The notes below the pieces were generated by a model that worked only from the letters and a program-made list of their open reading frames with translations, ran no database searches and was not told where the DNA came from. The position numbers and the translations under genes were made by a program. Shown piece after piece: positions 22,067-35,309 of a stretch of DNA of 64,000 bases (the first letter of the stretch is position 1; the number at the start of each line of letters is the position of its first letter). Source of the DNA: Didymodactylos carnosus (lineage: Eukaryota > Rotifera > Eurotatoria > Philodinida > Philodinidae); assembly GCA_905250885.1 (NCBI GenBank), contig CAJNOQ010000044.1, positions 26,971-90,970 on the forward strand, given 5' to 3'.

Positions 22067-25000
22067 TTTTATTTTTATTTTGTGTTTGTGTTGTGGTTGT
22101 CGACTTATATAGCGGTGTCGTCGGTGCTACAGAAACAAGGCTAGTCACCGTTTGTCTTCTGTATCTTAATGGCGGACTATTTGGCGTCCGTACCATTACT
22201 GTTTGCTGATTATGTTTTATTATATTACCGCTACCATTACCACTATCATTTTGTTGTTGGACCATTTGTTGTCTACTTTGTAAAGATGATGCTCGACCTG
22301 ACTGATTGGAATGATGTCGACGATTGTTCTGTTGCTGTTTTGATATTGTTGGTGATTTTCGAACATCGTTCTGTTTGTCTACTAATAATCGTTTTGTAGC
22401 CGAGTTTAATTTGGTGCCTGATTGTTTACTATTCGTTGATATTGATGTCTCATTCAGTTTCTTTGATATTAAAGTCGAATTATCATTTGTATCGTGTGAC
22501 GCTTTATCTTGTGAATTACGTGATTCTATTTCATCGAGTAAACGTTCTTCTGCTTCTTTCAAATTATTCTTCATGTCGTCAACATCATCGGCTGTAGCTG
22601 AGGATGACAAAGGTGAAGAATTTGCCGATAAGCTCGAAGAAAATATTTTCATTGTGCTAAATGAACGGATTTTATCCAATTGCAGTTGTCCTTCCGTGGC
22701 TAAATCATGAAGCGTTCGGTTTCTGTCTGATGCCAGACGATCCATCATTTTTTGTAATTTCATTATATAATGCCGATCGTATGGCAAACGTAGAATAGTT
22801 TTTGTTTCAACTAATAATGAAATCAAATTTAATCTTACGCTCAACACGGGATCCAAGTGCAAATTGAAAATGGAGTTAAGAATATAATCTTTAAAAAATT
22901 TTCTCGAATAATGAATTAAGATGCGACGACAAACATTTATGTACATAATTCGCCATTTATAACAAGGATTGGATAATAGTTCTGAAACGAAACATCATTT
23001 AGAAAAAAATGAACCATTTCGTTCAATATTACGAACTTAATCCTAGTATAGTAGTCAGATTGAAGTACACTCGAAAAAAAGTTGTTCTTCAGGTTTTCAA
23101 AGAACAGAAAAATCAATAGGAACTTTGTTTTTCATTTGTCTCAAATAGGGAACTCAAAATTTGTTTTTCATTTCCCAAAGAACAAATTTTGAGTTCTTGA
23201 GAGCTGAAGAACAGAATTTGAGTTCCCTATTTGAGACAAATGAAAAACAAAGTTCCTATTGATTTTTCTGTTCTTTGAAAACCTGAAGAACAACTTTTTT
23301 TTAGAGTGTAGTCAATAAAAGTACTGTCTCAGTTTATTAAAACTCCACAAATCATAGTTTTTAATACCTGTTTCCAATCTTTCAATACCAATAGTACGCA
23401 ACGAAGAACGTGGAATTTTTCGTAACAATTGTACAAAAGTGTCAGCTGCTGTTTCTCCAACAGGAATTTGTGTCTGTAAAACAAAAACAAAAAGAATGCT
23501 TTAAAAAACATTATTACTGTGAATACTTCGTTCTTACACTAAAGATTCTCGAATAAACATGTGAAAGGATTTTTGATATAATTTGGTCGGTTGACAAAAG
23601 CCATGGTAGTTTTGTGAATGAATTCACAACATAAATCATTGATCTCCACGAATATGTATTGAAAATTTTTTGTTCATAGTCTAACAAACGACTGATAAAT
23701 AAATCTGAATCATCAATCTAGAATTACTATACTACTTGGCATATCAGTTATGAAGATAGTAAATTTTACTTACAAAGGAGGTATCACTAATGCCATCGCA
23801 TCGCGAATACAAAGTAAGTATATCATTGAGACATTTAGCTAATTGAAATATAACCTGAAATATTACAGATGTAAATAATATGCTGACATCATTGTTTCAA
23901 AGTTACCTCATTAGAATCATCTTGCAAAAGTAACAAAAATCCATTCCAAATTGTCGCCCTTTTTGAACAATCGATTATTTTAGAAAGCTAAAATACACTA
24001 ACAAGAAAATAAATCTAATAAATAACTGTCATTTTTCATCTCTGAGAAAAACGTTTCCTACATTGATTATAGCCAACGGCATCGTTGAACGTGTTGTGAC
24101 ATTGACATCTTCACACAATCTAATAAATATTTCATCAAATAACGTTTGAAACTGGTCTACACCAACAAATTCGAGAACAATCTAATAAAACATTCAAATT
24201 TAACTACATATTTAAATATAGTATATATTAAACATACATGAAAGTGTTTTGCACAAGCTATTCGACAAAGAACGGAATATTCATCCTAAAAAGATATATA
24301 AGCAAAATAATATATAAATTCTCAATGAATCAAATAAGAATAGTGATCAGCCCTTACAGAATCAAAACCTGTTCCAGTCGATAGTTTTATGAAAATTTCA
24401 CTTAATAATTGTTTTGAATTTGACTGAAAGGCTGAAAATGGAAACAAATGATGAAATAAAACATATTTACGAGGAAAAAATTAAACTAATTTACATGAAA
24501 GACTATGGCATAATTCTGGTAATCTGTTAGCAATCACGGAGGCAAATTTTAGCGTACGTGCAAATATGGCAAATTTACACAACTCCAATAATGTTTCTGA
24601 AATCATAAAGACTTCTTTTCTTGATGCTAAAACAAGAAAATAATAACCATTTGACATCGAATAGATTTTGTACCAACGTACATACAGTGTGCTATGATAT
24701 CTGTAATGTCTAATATTGTTTCAAAACACGCTTCTCGAACAGTAAAACTTTCATCATTCGTTAATAAACGAATAAGGGGTATTACCAATCGACATGTTTC
24801 ATCTGGTCTAAATGACAATTTATGTGAAATATTTCAATTCGGCTATGGCTTCTATAGTAGTTACTACATACCCTAACGATTGACCTAAAAATGGTAATTT
24901 TCGAGCTGCTAAACTTCTAATATCTGGATTTGTGTCGTTCACAAAATTTCTGAATACTGGTAGAAGACGATTTTCTACCCTAAAATAAAACGAAACATTT

Positions 25001-26130
25001 TTGAAATATCACAATTAGCATAATATTCTTCAAATCGAAAACAGAAACTCACACTTGAGGTTGTAACATTGGTGCTAATTTGGCCAACAACGAACATAGA
25101 CGATCTCGAACAGATCCATTTAAACTTCGACTAATAATCAAATCGAGCAACTAAAATCGTATAAATAAATATTTTTCAAAGAATATTTGGCTAAAACGGA
25201 ATTATTACGGTGGGATATGGAGCGCTATCTGGTAAATATCCAATAATCTCACACAGAGCATTACACCATATTTCCCCCAAATCTAAAATTAATGAAATTA
25301 TATAAGAAAAGTTGTTCTCCTTTGTTCATTCAACAACTACCAGATGGCTGCTTTTCTGATGTTTGTGTGAAAATAAGACCAACAATTAATTGTCCAAATA
25401 ACGATAAAAACTGGGAACTATTTAAAACATGTTCTTTCATAATCATGACAAGTGCATCAGCAAATACGGCATGTTCTTCATAAATGATTGATTCCAAGAT
25501 AAGATTCTATACCGATAGATAAAAAAATACTGTCAGTGAACTTTTAATAGGAAACATGTCTAAAGATTAAATCTCCAAGATTTATATAATCTTTGTGATC
25601 ATTTAGAACAGGGATTGACAAAATGTCGCTTAGAACCAAAGAATATTAAAGAGAGAGAGCAAACATTTGCGGAAATTAAATTTAAATCGAGTTTATCATC
25701 TTATCAGCCTTTTTTTATCTCTGATGTCGTGAAAAAACATTACTTTAAACTTGGGTATAATAAGACTGATTGTTTCTTCATGATTGGTACGTAATGCGTC
25801 AACTATCATTCGTATACCAACAAACTGTTGTACATTGCAACGAGATCTATTTTAACGAATAAAGGAAACAATATGAATAAAATTATCAATAGAGTTTCTA
25901 TTCTTCTGTACTCAATCAAAGCCAATGTCTTTTCAACAAGTGGTAAATCTTCTGGAATGGTATGCTCATGTATTTCTTCGGGACTCTAAACAAAGAACAA
26001 ATATCTATAAAAGTCTTAATCTCAATAAATACATTATTCATACCTTTGTTTCATTAGTAATTTTTTCAAACCAATACTCGGATAAATCATTATTGATCGA
26101 AGATCGTCTAACGAAAGACGTTCGATTCAT
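22062..26130 (-). CDS. PPP4R4: Protein phosphatase 4 regulatory subunit 4 (HEAT-repeat), 17 exons
   Basis: HEAT-repeat scaffold that binds the PP4 catalytic subunit and is thought to direct it in the cytoplasm. Exons 5' to 3': 26130-26044, 25985-25912, 25846-25744, 25506-25341, 25282-25209, 25150-25053, 24979-24872, 24807-24686, 24626-24495, 24431-24358, 24285-24238, 24181-24062, 23987-23907, 23854-23774, 23717-23538, 23473-23368, 22981-22062. All phases agree, giving 857 aa (human 873). The N-terminus matches the family from SPEEIHEHTIPEDL, where human reads TPEEIERLTVDEDL. HEAT units fill about 30-640. The stretch around LDPVLSVRLNLISLL and LPYDRHYIMKL near 570-620 aligns with the last conserved HEAT block. 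The tail (about 640-857) is low-complexity, rich in S, N, Q and T, as in vertebrates. The ATG follows an in-frame stop, which fixes the start. Confidence 0.5.
23066..23310. mobile_element. Palindromic MITE inside a PPP4R4 intron
   Basis: A 245-bp near-perfect palindrome: about 80 bp of each arm (from GTTGTTCTTCAGG inward) is identical in reverse complement. The ends are TACACTCGAAAAAAAG and, reversed, TACACTCTAAAAAAAAG, with TA at both outer edges. It fills most of the intron 22982-23367. So little arm divergence suggests a recent insertion or arm homogenisation. Confidence 0.5.
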
Positions 26131-26333
26131 TATTCAATGAAAAAAAACAATAAATCTACAATGTTGAAAATAACATATCAGTCTATGCAAGACTATTTTG
26201 AGAGATCGCACCCTCAATCAAAAAATCCTTCAACTCGTTTGCCGAGACAAACCGACAAAAAACGTCAGAAAGTTTTATTTTTTTTTAAAACAATAAAAAT
26301 AGTAACAAGATCTACTACAGTTTCCAAAAAACA
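26131..26333 (-). promoter_or_regulatory. 203-bp PIGV-PPP4R4 junction with poly(A) signal and acceptor
   Basis: On the minus strand this stretch contains AATAAA (26279-26274), about 55 nt past the PIGV stop, and then a T-rich tract ending in TTGTAG (acceptor AG at 26157-26156), 25 nt before the PPP4R4 ATG. Poly(A) signal, short spacer and acceptor in this order is the arrangement of operon junctions resolved by trans-splicing. It leaves little room for a separate PPP4R4 promoter. Confidence 0.5.
26274..26279 (-). terminator. Poly(A) signal of PIGV
   Basis: AATAAA on the minus strand about 55 nt beyond the PIGV TGA stop (26336-26334), next to a run of nine A's. Confidence 0.5.
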
Positions 26334-28206
26334 TCATGTCCATGGAAGAAAATTTGAAAACATGACGATACCGCAAAAAATATAACCTAGACAATAAACT
26401 GATAATAATTTATTTGAGAGTAAACAACGAAATAGCTCATGATTATTGAGTGGTATTGGCTGATTTAGTTTAACACTTAAATAAAAGTATAAGAAGGGTC
26501 CACTTGAGAACAGGAACCGAGTTGCTACCTAAAATAAAGAAAGATGTAAGAAATAGTGCATCATTTTAATAAGACGAGTGCTCTTTCCTTTTCTAAAAAC
26601 ATGGATAAAACCTATTTGCACACGATTCTGTTAATATTTTACTAAAAGTTTTTAGTTTACTGTGACAATTAAACTTCCTTCCTAATTAAAAACATACCTG
26701 TACGTGCATGAAAAACAATGCAAACAGCATCAAAAATAACGTGTAGAAAACATGTGGTACTAATACTGGTGAAGAAAGCCAATTGTTTTGATCAATACGA
26801 TTTTGATAATGTTTGTGAAACAGAAGAAATATACCATTTGATCTATAATACTGTCTGATATTAAATGATTTGAGCCACGTTCGAATAATATCAAATATAA
26901 TGTAAAAAACAGGTGATGAAAGTAAAAAATTTGGTATTTGTTTTACTTTCCAGTAGTTTAAAAATCCAACATTCCAATAATGATTTTGAATATACCAATA
27001 TGAAAATGGATATCGATCATTACACCATGTGGAATATGGTTGAGTTGATGGTAATTTTAATTGTTTAAGATTTGCATAATCTATAAGTTCGGACACATAA
27101 TCTTGCTTCTCCGGTGTACAAAAACTTTTATATTGGTAATACTGAACAAGAATAAATGGTGTGAAACAAACAGTCGAGTATAATATAAGACTTGTTATCA
27201 TACGAATGATAAATAACCAGTTTTTTCGAAATTGATAATAGAATTCGGTTATCCAATAATACAAAATGAAACCATAAGAAACAATACCATTAGCTCGTAT
27301 ACTCAATCCAAAACCAAATAAAAGAGAAGCAACGAATGGACGATCATTGTTCAAGAATAATAATGCTAACAATTGAGAAAACAGAAATAAACATTCAGAA
27401 TATGGTGCAATAAAAAATATTGTTGCCGGATTAATGCAGAATATAATAGATGACCAATAAGCAATAGATAATTGAAAACCATACTTTACAGATAAATGAA
27501 ATAATAAATATGTAATAAATAGTCCAAGAAAGATATTATCCAGAAACGAAGCCAATAACAACGCACTGTGTGAGTTTAAAGGAAGTAAAGAACCAAGTAA
27601 TTGAGCTAATGGTTTAACGACAATCAATGGATATGCCGGAAAAAATGCTAATGAATTTTCATAACTATAACCATACCGTGCAATATGCAAAAAATAAATA
27701 CCATCCCAACGACGTAACCCAGAGAATAAGAAATAAACTATTTTATCTAATCTGGATTCATTTTTATCAATAGTCCATCCCGGCGGATTGAAAACATTGG
27801 CGTTATGATCTGGTATGAGAATATTGGCGACTACCTAAACAAACAAACATACACATAAAATTCAATAATATTGAAGGACTTCTTTTTAATCACCTTACAC
27901 ATGTGAACATTTACATTGGAAAATAGTTAGTTTTACGACCTCGAGATAAAAAGGAGTATGTCATACGTTCTGTCGCTCAAAATTTTTCTTCTCATGATAT
28001 ATTTTTACTGAGTAACATGATGCTTTCCTCTTCTGCGAAGTTTACAGACATCGAGAAGAGTACTTGAAATAAAGAACAAAAATGAGAGTGTAAAAGCAAG
28101 ACAAGAACTAATTTACCTGTAGAAAAAACTGAGCTGTGCGAATTTGAAAGTAAAAACAGATCAAGCGTCTAGACAGATGAACTGGAACTGTATAGTTTGT
28201 ATTCAT
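26334..28206 (-). CDS. PIGV: GPI mannosyltransferase 2, 3 exons
   Basis: Adds the second mannose to the glycosylphosphatidylinositol precursor on the lumenal face of the ER. Exons: 28206-28117, 27834-26698, 26528-26334; phases are all zero, giving 473 aa (human 493). The expected landmarks appear in order: IPDH (Asp39), FNPPGW, RRWDGIYFLHIARYGY (Asp74, the conserved lumenal acidic site), AFFPAYPL, SIRANG, QYYQYKSFC, YWNVGFLNYWK with QIPNFLLSSP, FMHVQ at the second junction, and a C-terminal SNFLPWT that matches human NFLPWT to the last residue. Many hydrophobic segments fit a polytopic membrane protein. The start ATG lies 41 nt after an acceptor-like TTTTCCAG. PPP4R4 follows on the same strand after 203 bp. 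Confidence 0.5.
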
Positions 28207-28247
28207 TTTTAAATTAGAAAAATTTCTATTGATATATGTCGGTAGTG

Positions 28248-28249
28248 CT
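28248..28249 (-). promoter_or_regulatory. 3' splice acceptor upstream of the PIGV start
   Basis: TGTTTTCCAG on the minus strand, 41 nt before the ATG. No upstream exon was recognised. It may be a cis acceptor or a spliced-leader acceptor. Confidence 0.5.
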
Positions 28250-30220
28250 GGAAAACAACAGGATTAATATATTATACATATTTTTGTAACACTCGCTCTT
28301 TCACCAAACGGAAATTAAAAAAGCGTCCATGCGATAGATTGACTATGAGCCTAAAGCATCATTGGTCACACAATTTCATCACACAAATCTAGTACGCAAA
28401 TCAATTCTTATCTTTTGCGTACCGTACGTCGATAGTAGCGATTGATGTTGAAGCTGAACTATTTTGACAGCCTAATTCTCACTAAGTAGCCATTCAGATA
28501 GTTGAAACTACCTCTGTTTCCATGAGGATCCTTTCCTGAAGTTGAGAAAAAAGAGATATTTTTCTAAGCGCTCAGACTTTTCTTCAGTTCAGAGAGTACT
28601 GTCTATTGCTTTCATTTGCCTTACACCATTTACCGACATTCCATTTTTATTGGCAGTCCGATAGCTATTCAATAACGAAAAACAATAAATAATAAGCATT
28701 TTGTCTAGGCAAGCAAAAGAGAATCTAGCCCCACAATTTCCTTTAAAGTTGTTGGTATATTAACCTGGCAGAAAAAACATACGATTTTACCTTAGAAGTA
28801 AAGTAAACATTTACAAATAGAACCGAAAGTGATTAATTCTTCCAATTCTGACAGAACGATTTATATATCAAATCTACGGTATTACATGGTGTGGATATAT
28901 ATGTTAATTATTTATAATAGAAAGATTTTAAATTAGATAATCGTAGTTAGAATGTAGCGTTGATTATTTCAATTCGTGTTTGTTTCACTTATTTTCTCAT
29001 CCTTTTATTTTAAAGGACAACTTTAAAAGATCGATGGAGGCTTAAAATATGTTCTAATGTCGACTTTGTAAAGATACAACAAAATAGTGTGAGCTTATCG
29101 TGGACGATTTTTCTTTATTGTTCTTGTAAGCCCTTTTATGACTTATTGATGACTCATGAATGAATGATATTGATTTACTTTCTGAATTGTATTTATGTCA
29201 GTTCTTTTTCTCTACATGGATACAAAATAATGTTGCAGCTTGAAGATTTTAAGTATGCTTATCTGTTGTTTATATTGTCTCCTATTCACCGTATTTTAAC
29301 GTATGTGTGCGTACAATAGTTATTGCTTTGATCACGCTGTTTATGTGTACCCATGTCAAATGTGTCCAACTGGATATCGGATTTCATCTGAACTTTATTA
29401 CTCAGAATCCAATTATCAAATCTGATCAGATGAATGTTCAGCCTAAATAGCAGTCATCAAGTCGGGAATACATCCGTTTGCTTTTCTTACTGTACTGCGG
29501 AGAGTGTAAAAAATAATTTTGAGTATGTTTTCTGTTAACGCTGGGATTTGATTTTATCATTTTAGATCTAATATCTTTTACTCAATTTCAAATCTCATAT
29601 CTCAAATCTCCTTTAATCTAGAATTATTATTCTTATTATCATCCGTAGACAAATCTTTTAGTTAAATTATAACAATAAAAACTAGGTATGTTGCTAAATT
29701 TATTAGATTCTGGAATACTTTGTGCTTATTGAAAATTTGAATTCCCATATATCTGATAGGTATCATAGTCTACGGTTATTTTTTCATTTATTCACTGACT
29801 GTTATATTATCTCACTCTGCTCAATCGTTCTACTGTTTCTATCCGTATTTATTCAACCGTAATCTTTTTAAATTTCGTACTGCACACGTATTGATACTTT
29901 ATAATAGAATTTAAACCCTAATTGTATCTATACGAAACTATGTAATCTTATATTTTATGATGTCAATAAATTTTGTTCTACTCAGTATCTAACATGAGCA
30001 CAAATTTATTGGGATATTAAGATGATACATCATAGTTTTCAAGTCTATAATTAGCGCACCGGTTTTCTTTTGTTTGAAAGTTCTTCTATGTTTTTATTGT
30101 GAAATATTTTCACGAATTCATCATAAACTATAACAATAATAGAGAAAGATTGATTTTGTGTTTAGAAGTGAAAAATTATGAAGAGAGAATACCACATATT
30201 ATTATTCTTAGAATAGTTTA

Positions 30221-30560
30221 GACTAGGCATGCACCGGTATTTACCAGTTGTAATTCTGCATTTTTTTCATAAAAAAGTTTTCATACTGCAAAATGATCTT
30301 CTGAAATATTTATGATGACTATGTCCTGTAGAACAAACTTTTCTCTACAAAATGAGGTATAACAATACTTATCATCTTGAATCGGTACTCAGATAAAAAA
30401 TGTTTGTTAAATGTCTCGCAACCGATACTGATACCGATACCGGTTTAGGACTTTTCGTTAAGAAGCAATTGTAGTAGAAAAAGCGATTCTCACATTCCAT
30501 TTTATAGAAAAGAGTTTGCTCTACAAGACACAGTCATAAAAAAACCTGTGATGGCTTGTA
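30221..30560. mobile_element. Hairpin element of the GACTAGGCATGCACC family, copy A
   Basis: It begins GACTAGGCATGCACCGGTAT, nearly the same as the start of the element at 37868. Arms around 30310-30357 and 30494-30541 are reverse complements carrying the TCTACAAAATGAG module. CCGATACCGGT-like motifs cluster near 30420-30450. The right edge is uncertain. The short subterminal motifs recall hAT-type elements, but I could not confirm an 8-bp target duplication. Confidence 0.5.
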
Positions 30561-31679
30561 GTTTTCAGTCAATTTGATTCAGGAAAAGAGGAAAATATAC
30601 TGATGCATGCAGTTTTTAGACAGTTTTTTTATTAATATAATCAAGCATACATTGTTATTTTTGAGTCCACATTTGATGTAGCAGTTCAACTAGATTTTTT
30701 GTCCTTATATGGCCTTATCATACGCTGCTTGATCCTGACGAGTCGATTCACACAAGTAGTGTTCCATCTTCCCTTTGCCTATCGTTAGCTGATTCGAACC
30801 TAGCAAACATCGAGCAGTAGGTGTGTCTCATCGATGTGAGAAAAAAAGAAAAAAATATTTATTTCACAAAGTTAATTCATAGAATAGTGATCATCATAAG
30901 ATGTACAGTTGCTTCTTTCAGAAACTGCAGTTATAATAAGTGTAGTTATTTATAAAAAAAAAAGAAAAAGAAATTGACGCCTCTTCACTTTACTGTATTG
31001 TATATGGTAATTGTGTCGTACATAAAAGATTATTATTATTGACAATGACTTCAACTACTAGTCAATATCGTTCAAATAGTGCTTCAATATTTAAACAGAA
31101 AAATACGAAGTTCATACTTACATAAAATTCTTTGTTCTCTTCTACTATTCTACACGGACTAAATAATGATTGAAAATATCACAAATAGTCGTAAGTCGTT
31201 TAATCACTTCCTTCTCTGTTATCAAGATCGAAAATCTCCATTGGTTTTAAGAATGGTTAATTTCTAATAGTAAACTTGTTTCTGGTTTAAAGTTACTTCA
31301 ATAAACAAAATTGTAGTTATTTAAATTATGAACTATTTCGTCACGTAAGGAACAAAGAGATTTTTTCTTTATTTATCAAACGTCATCTAACAGAACTCTA
31401 AAACAAAAATATTTATTGTCCATCTTCTTCGTCACTGTTATGTTTATTCTCAAGAAGTAGTTGAACAGACTGTTGTTTTTACTTATGCTGGATAATAAAG
31501 CCGTGCATTATAAACTTGATCGTATCTTTTATTAATTCTATATTTAATGCGTGACATTTAACTAATATTTTCATAGATTACAAGATTAGAACGTGAAAAA
31601 AGTACTTATCGTTGAAAAATATTTCATTTGAAAACCTTTTGTATGGATGGTTTTTGTCTGCCACATCATACAGCTGCCT

Positions 31680-31742
31680 GCATTTATATACATATATAAG
31701 TTATATATGTATATATATATACATAGAGAGAGAGAGAGAGAG
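31680..31742. repeat. AT/TA and GA microsatellite
   Basis: TATATATG-type repeats run directly into a GA run of ten or more units. Simple sequence only; the open frames on both strands here are artefacts. Confidence 0.5.
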
Positions 31743-32514
31743 TAGCACATATTGCAGTTACACATACATACTACATGCAATGTCCACTAGCATGATTAGA
31801 TCCCGCATCGAACAAAAGGCTCACTGAGTAACAATCCCCGTGATGTGATAGTTTGGTATGACTTTTAGACTATTAGACTTTCTGACTATCGGAATCATGA
31901 GAAAAGGTTCGCGTTGCGTAAAAAACGAGCCACGAGATAACATTTCTTATATACACCAGACCATCGACACAAATATATGCGTAAACCTAGCAATCATTAT
32001 TCTTTCTGTTTTTTAAATATTTTTCAACTATTTCGAACTTTTTTCAAGTCTAAGTTTTGCACACTATTTCTAATGGTAGTCGATTCCACATTTACTCCTC
32101 AGAGCGTATCAGACAGTTGCATAGAAAGCAGTGAACAATATAGTTTCTACCAGAAATTACACATACACGGATTGGAAAATGAAAGAAGATCCTATTGCGT
32201 CGCTTAATAAACTTTGCATTTTCTAATGTGTGCAGTAAATAATACAAGAATTTTAGTAATATGTGTATGAGTTTTGATAGATGGCCTGGAAAGACTCATA
32301 ATCGTAAAATCTGATCTATATCGAATATTATATAAGTCTGATCTATTGTTGCATTTCAAATGCGTAATCGTTCGCTAATAAAATAGTAAGTAGCTGGTGA
32401 AATTCCTCATAAAATGTCATCAGGGTTGAGTTAATTTATAAGACGATAAGATATAGTTTTAAGATTAAAATCTGTATCTTGTGCTAAAATGGTTTCCACA
32501 AGAAGTAAAGATAT

Positions 32515-32660
32515 AGAGAACTAGCAAATAAGGATATATCTCTTTCGTATATGCCTATCTTTTTGTTCTCTTTCTTATCGATCGATGCGTTGAGACGAAA
32601 GAATCTCCACACATGGAATATCTTATGTGGAAAGATATCTCCTTATTTGCTAGTTCTCTA
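32515..32660. repeat. Short inverted repeat, arms about 30 bp
   Basis: AGAGAACTAGCAAATAAGGA at the left is matched by its reverse complement ending near 32660, with the inner AAGATATCTCC also paired. About 85 bp lies between. It may be a small MITE. Confidence 0.5.
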
Positions 32661-32766
32661 ATGAATACTTATTTGAATCTATCGAATCATTAATTTTTAT
32701 CAATTATGCGTACCACTTGGCTTGGCGACATAATTACTGCTATACCATTCCATCACGATTTGTTTT

Positions 32767-33052
32767 CGTCTTGTTTCTTCTATAGTGTTCGGATGGGAGC
32801 ATGTCCAGAACTTTGCCAAGTCTTAAATTGAAGAGAGAAGAGTGCGAAACACTTTGAGACGTTTCCGCACTCTGTGCGGTCTCTTATTTAGAAAATAGTG
32901 TTCAAATACAAACTACTATTTTGAATTGATCATATTTCGTAAAGAAAAGAACGTAGTCTGAGAATCTTAAAACATTTCTCTCTTCAGTTTAAGACTTTGC
33001 AAAGCTCTTGACGTGTTCTTATCCAAATACTATAGAAGAAACAAGATGCCAA
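32767..33052. mobile_element. Hairpin MITE, arms about 72 bp
   Basis: The left arm (32767-32838) and right arm (32977-33052) are reverse complements with scattered mismatches; both contain CTTGTTTCTTCTATAGT and AGTCTTAAA. The middle has a smaller CACTC-type hairpin near 32846-32880. Non-coding. Confidence 0.5.
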
Positions 33053-33831
33053 GTCGTATTTTATTTATAGCAAGTTTTGGAATAGCTTTTTGATAAAAAT
33101 GAAATAAAGGACATGCAGATTTCGGTAGTCGATAGAAGAGGCTGTTGGATGTCTTGTAGAAGACTAGTATCAGACATGAAGGAGTCGTCACTTTTTTGAA
33201 TGGTTAATTCCCACAGATCATTTTCCACGAACACCATTCAGCTTTTATTATTTTAAACCTTCATTATACTCATTCTATTGAACGTTTTATTACGTGTTAT
33301 CTTGTGTATTTTCTTCAATTTTGCATGTGACAAGATGTTCTTAGAATATTCTCAAATCTTTCTATATACATTTTCTCTGTACATCTCTCTCTATTCTCGT
33401 GTATAAAATATATGAGAAACACATTCATAATAATCCAAAATTTCACATGACTGACTCCAAACTTATCAAATTTATTGAGTCTTTTTTTTCGAGTCCGAGC
33501 TCCAGTCTGAGTCACTCGAGTCGACTCAAGTTCAAATCTTGCATCGAAGTCGTCCATCTCTGATGAGTGCATGATGGACTTGCGCCATAATAGGTCACTT
33601 TAAGAACAATATTTCTATTACAAGAAACGACAATGATTTTTTATAATACATTTGCATACTGCAAAATCATGTGATGATATAATTAGAGAAAAAAAGAAAC
33701 AAGCTGACGTTTGGGTCTTTTCTCCTCTATCTATTCTTTCCATAGTCTTAACATTATTTTCATAAAATTTATTGCCTAAATTTAGTGCTTCGATCACATG
33801 ATAATACCTATTGATAGTATTTTTTAGTTAA

Positions 33832-34051
33832 CTCTTTAAGTCCGGTAACTGATCATGCAAACTAAACTTGAAACATATATATCTTTGTTTAGACTTTATG
33901 AAAATTTTTTTGTTATTAGCAGTCGCTAGCTTATATAGTGTCAGCTTACGCTGGAAAAAAAACGATTGAATAATTTTTGATTTAGCGCTGCGTTACTTTT
34001 TTGTATCAGTTATGATGATATCCTCTGGAAGGAACAATCGCGCATAAAGGG
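33832..34051. mobile_element. piggyBac-like MITE, copy 1 (220 bp, degraded)
   Basis: Flanked by TTAA at 33828-33831 and 34052-34055. The left end reads CTCTTTAAGTCCGG and the right end closes in CGCATAAAGGG, imperfect inverted repeats. Its length and right-end sequence match the better-preserved copy at 37441-37657. TTAA target duplication with CCCTTT-type ends is the mark of piggyBac-group elements. Confidence 0.5.
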
Positions 34052-34389
34052 TTAAAGTCATTATTTACTTTCTAAGAATTATTGCGCAGTTTAAATGTCA
34101 CAGAAGTTCTTCTCTCCCTTGTCTTGGTCCATAAATCAGATGTTCTATGTTGTTAGGCAAACTCTGCTCTGCTACTTCATCGCTGGTTTGAATAATCACC
34201 AAACGTGGGTTATTGCTTCTCCTATGGTTAAAGGCTATCCAATATTTTCGAATTCAAGAGTTGTTTAACGGTATTTTAGTGCTGCTAATTGATTTTTTGG
34301 AATCATTAAAGTAGAACAATGTAGTCAGCAGTGCAGTTTTCTCAGTAAAAATATCTTCGTAAATTACTATTTGTCGATAAAAATAAGTA

Positions 34390-35309
34390 ACGGGTGCGCC
34401 AGGATAAATATCGCTCTACGTATTTTCTATTTTTCTCGTGTTTCTTTAGGACCCTAAGGTTAGTGTTTTTTTAAAAGATGCGCCGCGAAATACTCTACAA
34501 AAATATACTTCAACTTTAATTTCAGACCTTCGATCAAGAAACTACGCAAATTATACGAAAGATGAAAAAAATGAAAACTATCTAAATTTGGTATTTTTTT
34601 CGACTTAAACCTTTTTTTCTGCTATTATTTCCGTAAAAAAGTGTAGTAAAAGAGAGAACGCAGTTCTTTTTGTACTTTTCAATATGCTCTTTCTCGTAGC
34701 CTATAAAAAAAATTTTTCTAGAGCAGATGGTATGCTGAAGAACGAGGTTACAAAAATACGTCAAAAATTGACAGCAAATGTGCCCAAGCAAGGAACGGAA
34801 AGCATCAGTGAAGTTTTGATTTTGCAGTTAGGTAGAGAAGAGCAATCATTTTTGATCAAAACAAATTAGACCCGATCGAAAAATCTTTTGTTTTGATGGA
34901 GTTATGGAACTTTTACTAAAAGCACCACTATACGTAGAATTTAAAAAATTAATGAAAAATTGCGTGACAACAGATTGAAAAATCATTATTTCTCCATCGA
35001 TTTTGATGTGAAAAAATTTGAAATGTAGCTGAAAGATAGAGTGAAGTCACGACTACATAATGGCTGATTCAGGTTTTCTTATTTTCAAAACGTTAACACA
35101 AGAAATCGTTTTGGAGTTTGGAAAGTTTTCATTTTTTCCGTCTTTCGTATAATTTGCGTAGTTTTCTTGATTGAAGTTCTGAAACTAAAATTTAAGTATG
35201 GTTTTGTGAAGTATTTCGTGTCTTTTAAAAAAACACTAACCTTATGGTCCTAAAGAAACACGAGAAAAATAGAAAATACGTAGAGGGACATTTATCCTGG
35301 TATACCCGT
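34390..35309. mobile_element. Inverted-repeat element, about 920 bp with 190-bp arms
   Basis: The left end starts ACGGGTGCGCCAGGATAAAT and the right end, reversed, ACGGGTATACCAGGATAAAT; TA flanks both (34388-34389, 35310-35311). Arms 34390-34580 and 35120-35309 pair with about 85-90% identity. The middle encodes nothing I recognise. It sits about 200 bp upstream of the EHD start codon, so it may lie in the promoter or in transcribed leader sequence. Confidence 0.5.

Noticed and set aside
24627-24818. 63-codon frame as a separate small gene
   Set aside because: It is simply one PPP4R4 exon (24807-24686) read through into its introns.
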